DNA of 13,550 nt from Xylaria sp. FL1777 (lineage: Eukaryota; Ascomycota; Sordariomycetes; Xylariales; Xylariaceae). Within the stretch, counting starts at the first letter, position 1; the number at the start of each line of letters is the position of its first letter. This document shows, in pieces, positions 9,377 through 13,550 of the stretch. The position numbers were made by a program, and so were the translations under genes. The DNA is taken from positions 1 to 13,550 of the forward strand of contig MU401015.1 of the NCBI GenBank assembly GCA_022578965.1, read 5' to 3'. The notes under the pieces are model-generated. The model saw only the letters and a program-made list of their open reading frames with translations, had not been told where the DNA came from and did no database searches.

Positions 9377-10321
9377 ATATATATATAAGCAGTTTAAAAA
9401 TACAAACAAAAATAAAAAAACACAAAAAGAATAAAAAATAAAGCATACTATAGTTGCATTAATAAAAGTAAAGGTATAAAATTTGTTTCTATATGTAATA
9501 ACATATATTATTAAATAAAAAGGAAAACTACTAGCTAAGCTAATTATAATAAACTAGTAATAAAGAAAAAAAAGCAAAAACAAAAAAACAATTTTTGCTA
9601 GAAATAAAAGCTTTACTAGCAATAAAAACAAAGAGATTTTGCTATAACAAAGTAAAAAAAAGGTTAAGCAATAAAGCAACAGGCTTATTTAAAATATAAA
9701 GCGTAAAAAACAAAAAAAAAATTAAAAAAAAAAGAATAACTAGTTTTAAGGCATTTAAAACAGTACTATTACTTTTATTGCTATTAAAAAAGCCTAGGTT
9801 ACTAAAACTAAAAAAACTTTAGGATTAAAAACAAGCAAAAAAAGCAAAAAAAAAAAAAAGTTCTAGTTTAAGCAGTTTAAAATTTATAGCATTGCTATTG
9901 TTTAAATCTAAAAAAGCAAAGCTATTTATATATAGCAGTTTTAAAAATTGCTTAAATAAAGAAGTAAAAAGTAGCAATAGCACTTAAAAATAAATAAAAG
10001 AAAGTTAAATAGTTAAAAATAAAACATTTGTAAAAAAAAAAAAAAAAAATAAACAAAATTAGCTTTAAGTAAAATAACAGTAGTACAAAAGCAAATTAAA
10101 AGTTAAAAGCAATAAAGTAAAAGCATAAAAGTATATAAGTGCTAAAGTATTTCTATTAAAAAACAGATTAAAAAAAAAAATACAAAATTAACTAAAAAGT
10201 TAAGCAGCTTTTTGTTTTAGTTTAATAATTCGTTATGCTTAAGCTTTTTTGCGTTTTTGCTAATTATGTTTAGCAGCTAATAAAAGCATAGTAATTAAAC
10301 TATAAAAAAAACAGTAAAGCA
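9377..10321. other. A-rich top-strand segment, possible plus-strand coding ghost
   Basis: The top strand is markedly A-rich with many AAAAGAAA, AAGCAAAA and AAACAAAA runs. These translate on plus as Lys/Gln/Asn-rich fragments. One frame is open for 40 codons (9700-9819), reading KRITSFKAFKTVLLLLLLLK in part. An 18-A run lies at 10032-10049. GA dinucleotides are commoner here than elsewhere, mostly within AAGAAA. I cannot tell a mutated Lys/Glu-rich gene from plain A-richness. Confidence 0.45.
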
Positions 10322-10453
10322 AGCAAAAATAGCAATACAATAAATAAAAGCGCTAAAAAAAAGCGAGCAAAAATAACAACACAACAAGTAAAAACGCTAA
10401 AAAAAAACAAGCAAAAATAGCAATACAACAAATAAAAGCACTAAAAAAGAGCT
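10322..10453. repeat. 44-bp tandem repeat, three copies
   Basis: The anchor AGCAAAAATA recurs at 10322, 10366 and 10410, an exact 44-bp spacing. Each unit runs AGCAAAAATAGCAATACAAC, then an AAATAAAAGC-like stretch and CGCTAAAAAA. Differences between copies are mainly C/T or G/A (AATACAATAAATA against AACACAACAAGTA). Middle copies keep GCG and CAACAACAAG, making this one of the more GC-retaining patches. As 44 is not divisible by three, the array does not sustain one reading frame. Confidence 0.85.
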
Positions 10454-10900
10454 AAAGAAGCGCTAAACAAGCATTAAACAGGCACTAAAAAATAAGCTTA
10501 ATAATAACGCACAACTTAAAAAAAAACAAGCTATAATAGAAATGCAAATATAATAAAAACAAAAAAAAGAAAAAAAAGAAAAAAAAGCAATAATAACAAG
10601 CAATAAAATTTATAAACAAATTTTCATAATGTGCATTAAAAGTGTTATAATGTTACAAAAAAGTCAATATATAAAAGATTAAGTACATTAAGCAGCAAAA
10701 AAAAAATAATTAGCTTTAAATAAAGCAATATAAAAGTACTATTATATTAAGCCAGCAAATTGCAAAAATAAAAGCACGTAAAACTAGCAAATAATTAGGC
10801 ATAAAAGCTATTAGTAAAAAAATCAATAGAAATTTTTACTAAGTTAAACATATAAATACACTGCTAACCTTAATCTGAAAAACAAAAAAATTTAGCATTT
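10454..10900. other. A-rich segment ending at the strand-bias switch
   Basis: It contains related but irregular CTAAA(C/G)AAGC(A/G) units at about 10452-10490 and an (A8G) x3 microrepeat at 10561-10587. No frame is long enough to call. TGA appears once (about 10871), which is notable only because TGA is almost absent from the window. Confidence 0.5.
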
Positions 10901-11468
10901 AGCTTTAATAACTTTTATGCTTTTTTAACAATTAATGCGCTTTTTCTTTATAAAACGCATATTTTTTTCTATTTTTAAAAATTACTGTTAATAACCCAAA
11001 AAATATTCTACTTTTTTTTTATAAAACACTATAATTCTTTTTTTTTTTTTTTTTTTTTTTTTCTTTATGTTTTTTTTCTTTTTTATTATATATTTAACTT
11101 TAAATTTTATACTTTTTACTTTTTTTTATGTTTTTTTTTTTTAATATTTTTACTTTTTTTTTATAAAACACCTTTAAAAAAAAAAAAATTATAATTTAAC
11201 TTTAATTTTTTTTTGCTTTTTTTGTTTTATATTATTATAACAATTTTGCTTTTTTTTTTATATATTTTATTTTTTTTTTCCTATAAAACATGTTTTTTTA
11301 AAAACAACTTTATTATTTTCTTTTTTTTTTCTTTTTTTATAATTTGTTTTCTTTTTATATACTACTTTTTATTACTTACTTTTATTATAATATCTTTTTT
11401 TTTATTTATTTTTTTTTAAAAATATTATTTTTATTTTTATACTTTATATAATAATATTTTAATATATA
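10901..11468. other. T-rich top-strand segment with long T runs
   Basis: The bias is opposite to the preceding segment. A 25-T run occupies 11038-11062. The motif TTTTTTTTATAAAACAC occurs near 11015-11030 and 11158-11170, a loose precursor of the unit in the array that follows. A 68-residue frame at 11213-11419 starts with TTG and is almost entirely Phe, Leu and Ile, as any T-rich strand would give; I do not call it a gene. Confidence 0.7.
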
Positions 11469-11930
11469 ACTTTACTTTTTTTTTATAAACTTTTAACCTT
11501 TTTTTTATAAAACTTTTAACCTTTTTTTTATAACTTTTTAACTTTTTTTTTATAAACTTTTAACTTTTTTTTTATAATATAATAAACTTTAACTTCTTTT
11601 TTATAAAACTTTTAATTTTTTTTTTATAATATTTTAACCTTTTTTTATAAACTTTTAACTTTTTTTTATAAACTTTTAACTTTTTTTTTATAAAAACTTT
11701 AACCTTTTTTTTATAAATTTTTAATTTTTTTTTTATTATATTTTAACCTTTTTTTTATAAAATATTAACTTTTTTTTTATAAATTTTTAACTTTTTTTTT
11801 ATAAATTTTAAACTTTTTTTTTATAAAACTTAAAACTTTTTTTTGTAAACTTTTGACTTTTTTTTTATAAAACTTTTACTTTTTTTTTATAAAACTTTAA
11901 CTTTTTTTTTATAATATATTAGAAATTACT
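11469..11930. repeat. 22-bp tandem array, about 20 units
   Basis: The ATAAA-type anchor of the unit TTTTTTTTATAAACTTTTAA recurs at 11485, 11507, 11530, 11552, 11574, 11603, 11626, 11647, 11668, 11690, 11713, 11735, 11757, 11779, 11801, 11823, 11845, 11867, 11889 and 11911. Most spacings are 22 bp, with a few of 21 or 23 and one of 29. The last nine spacings are all 22. Variation is concentrated in T-run length, AAC/AACC and ATAAAA/ATAATAT. Since 22 is not divisible by three, no open frame results. Confidence 0.95.
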
Positions 11931-12284
11931 TTTTAAAATAAAAAACAATAATTATAAACCTTATATTTTTAACTTGCTGCTTTTTTAAATAATAACATTA
12001 CTATAATATTTTGTTATACTTTTTTTTTTTTAGCTTTTATATTTTTTTTTTAAAAAATTAACTTATATTATATATTTTTTTTTATTATATATATATATTT
12101 AACACTTTTTTCCTTTTATAAACTGTTTTTTTTTTTTATTTAACTTTACTTTTTTTTTTTAATACATTATTTTTTTTTTATAATATTATACCTTTTTTTT
12201 TGCAAAGTTTACTTTTTATTTTTAAATTATTATTTTTTTTTTTTAAAACATTATTTTGTTTTTTTTAAACTTTATTTCTTTTTT
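11931..12284. other. T-rich spacer between the two minisatellites
   Basis: It holds long T runs, a short (AT) tract at about 12087-12100, and irregular TTTAACTTTACTTTTTT units that resemble both neighbouring arrays. No gene is seen. Confidence 0.65.
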
Positions 12285-12660
12285 ATTAATCTTTATTTCT
12301 TTTTTATTAACTTTTACTTTTTTTTTATTAACTTTTACTTTTTTTTTATTAACTTTTACTTTTTTTTTATTAATTTTTACTTTTTTTTCATTAATTTTTA
12401 TTTTTTTTTTATTAACTTTTACTTTTTTTTTATTAATTTTTACTTTTTTTTTATTAATTTTTATTTTTTTTTTATTAATTTTTATTTTTTTTTTATTAAC
12501 TTTTATTTTTTTTTATTAACTTTTACTTTTTTTTTATTAACTTTTATTTTTTTTTTATTAATATTTATTTTTTTTTTATTAACTTTTATTTTTTTTTTAT
12601 TAATTTTTATTTTTTTTTTATTAATATTTACTTTTTTTTTATTAACTTTTATTTTTTTTT
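12285..12660. repeat. 21-bp tandem array, about 18 units
   Basis: The ATTAA anchor of the unit ATTAACTTTTACTTTTTTTT recurs at 12285, 12306, 12327, 12348, 12369, 12390, 12411, 12432, 12453, 12474, 12495, 12515, 12536, 12557, 12578, 12599, 12620 and 12641. Every spacing is 21 bp except one of 20 (12495 to 12515). Main variants are AAC/AAT and TAC/TAT, again C/T. The 21-bp period keeps an 87-residue frame open at 12256-12519, beginning with TTG and reading a seven-residue FFLLTFT-like repeat. The frame ends just after the 20-bp unit breaks register. I consider the frame a consequence of the array. The unit resembles that of the 22-bp array upstream, so the two probably share an origin. Confidence 0.95.
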
Positions 12661-13550
12661 ATAATTTTATAAAATCTAAGCATATATTATAACTTATATA
12701 AGTTTTAAAGCAAATATATAAAAAAAGCTAAAGGTTTTTTACTAGTTAAATATATTTATAATTTATAAAAGCTATAATATATAATAAAACAAAACATTAA
12801 ATTTTTTTATAGTTAAAATAGTTTTTTTTATTAAAGCTATAACTATTTATAAAGCTAAAAAAAGAATTTATACTAGTTTTAAACTTTTTTTTTATAAACG
12901 TTAAATTAATAGCAAGTTTAATAGCTTAAGTATAATATTATATGCTATAAATAATGTTTATTTAAGCTTTATAATTAAATATTTTGCTAAAAAATAATAT
13001 AGCTAAAATATTTATATTATTACTAAAAATAAAAGCATTTATAACTTAAAAAGCTACTATAATAATAAAAATACTAATAATTATTTTAGTAAAAGTATAG
13101 CTAAATATAATAATGTTTTTATTATTTTTTTAAAGCATTAATATTGCAGCTATAATTTTAGCTTTTTTTATAATAAAACGCTTATTAAAAGTTTTAATGT
13201 TATTATTTAAGCTATTGCTTTTATTATTATTAAAGAAGTTTAATAAAGCAAAAGTAGCTAATATAGTACATTTATAGCTTTATACTTTAGTACTAAATGT
13301 TTAGTTATTAAAGCTTATGTTTTATTTAAAACTAATGCTGCGTTTTTTACTTTAAAAATTTATAAACTATAATATAAATTTTAAAACATAAATATAATAT
13401 GCTAAAGGTTTGCTTAAATATAAATAAGCAAAGCTAAAGCTTTTTAATAAGTTTTTAATAAAAAAAAAAAACTATAATATTTATATTATTATTAATACTA
13501 AAAACTATATATATTAAAGATTAAACTTAGCAAAAAAAAATAAATATATA
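12661..13550. other. Degenerate AT-rich DNA, no gene seen
   Basis: The composition returns to the mixed A/T pattern with scattered AGCTA, GCTTTA and AAGC steps. No open frame of gene-like length, array or RNA gene was found. Surviving GC again follows a purine in nearly all cases. Confidence 0.6.

Noticed and set aside
11213..11419. 68-residue Phe/Leu/Ile frame as a membrane protein
   Set aside because: A T-rich strand gives TTT, TTA and ATT codons by composition alone; it starts with TTG and shows no other feature of a gene.
12256..12519. 87-residue heptad-like repeat protein
   Set aside because: The seven-residue periodicity is the 21-bp array read in one frame, and it ends where a 20-bp unit breaks register.
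11469..12660. CRISPR array
   Set aside because: Units are contiguous with no unique spacers, and there are no neighbouring cas-like genes.
1..13550. Organellar genome or alternative genetic code
   Set aside because: TAA and TAG interrupt all frames, no rRNA, tRNA or respiratory genes are visible, and TGA scarcity follows from the GA/TC depletion.

Overview
This window is extremely AT-rich (mostly about 80-95% A+T by eye) and holds no intact gene that I can defend. I see no rRNA, tRNA, CRISPR array or recognisable protein domain. Stop codons TAA and TAG are dense in nearly every frame. The surviving G and C sit mainly in GpC, ApC and GpT steps, while TpC/GpA and CpC/GpG are strongly depleted, and TGA/TCA is almost absent. 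This looks like directed C-to-T mutation on both strands. The best fit is an AT-isochore or heterochromatic block of a filamentous ascomycete degraded by repeat-induced point mutation (RIP), possibly pericentromeric or subtelomeric. That identification is an inference from base composition, not from a recognised gene.

Layout. 1-1390: degenerate AT-rich DNA with a T-rich patch at 240-500. 1391-1575: minisatellite of exact 39-bp period. 1576-3834: degenerate DNA with a GC-anchored hairpin (2099-2152), a near-perfect palindrome (3164-3208) and a nested inverted repeat (3639-3739). 3835-4860, minus strand: the best relic of a former protein-coding sequence, one frame kept in register for about 340 codons with few stops. 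5010-5053: a second palindrome of the same family. 5608-5715: a 54-bp tandem duplication. 5783-6520, plus strand: a second relic frame, possibly continuing after a frame change at about 6505. 6650-9280: degenerate. 9281-9376: a long hairpin with arms of about 40 nt. 9380-10900: strongly A-rich top strand with a 44-bp tandem repeat (10322-10453). At about 10900 the strand bias flips and the top strand becomes T-rich. 11000-11470: T-rich. 11469-11930: minisatellite of about 22 bp. 12285-12660: minisatellite of 21 bp. 12661-13550: degenerate DNA.

There is no operon or pathway to describe. The main content is (i) the mutational signature, (ii) two ghost reading frames that could be mutated transposon proteins, (iii) a small family of palindromes sharing the core AAAAACTAAATATTT, and (iv) four tandem arrays plus one duplication. 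Arrays with periods divisible by three give spurious repeat-encoded open frames.
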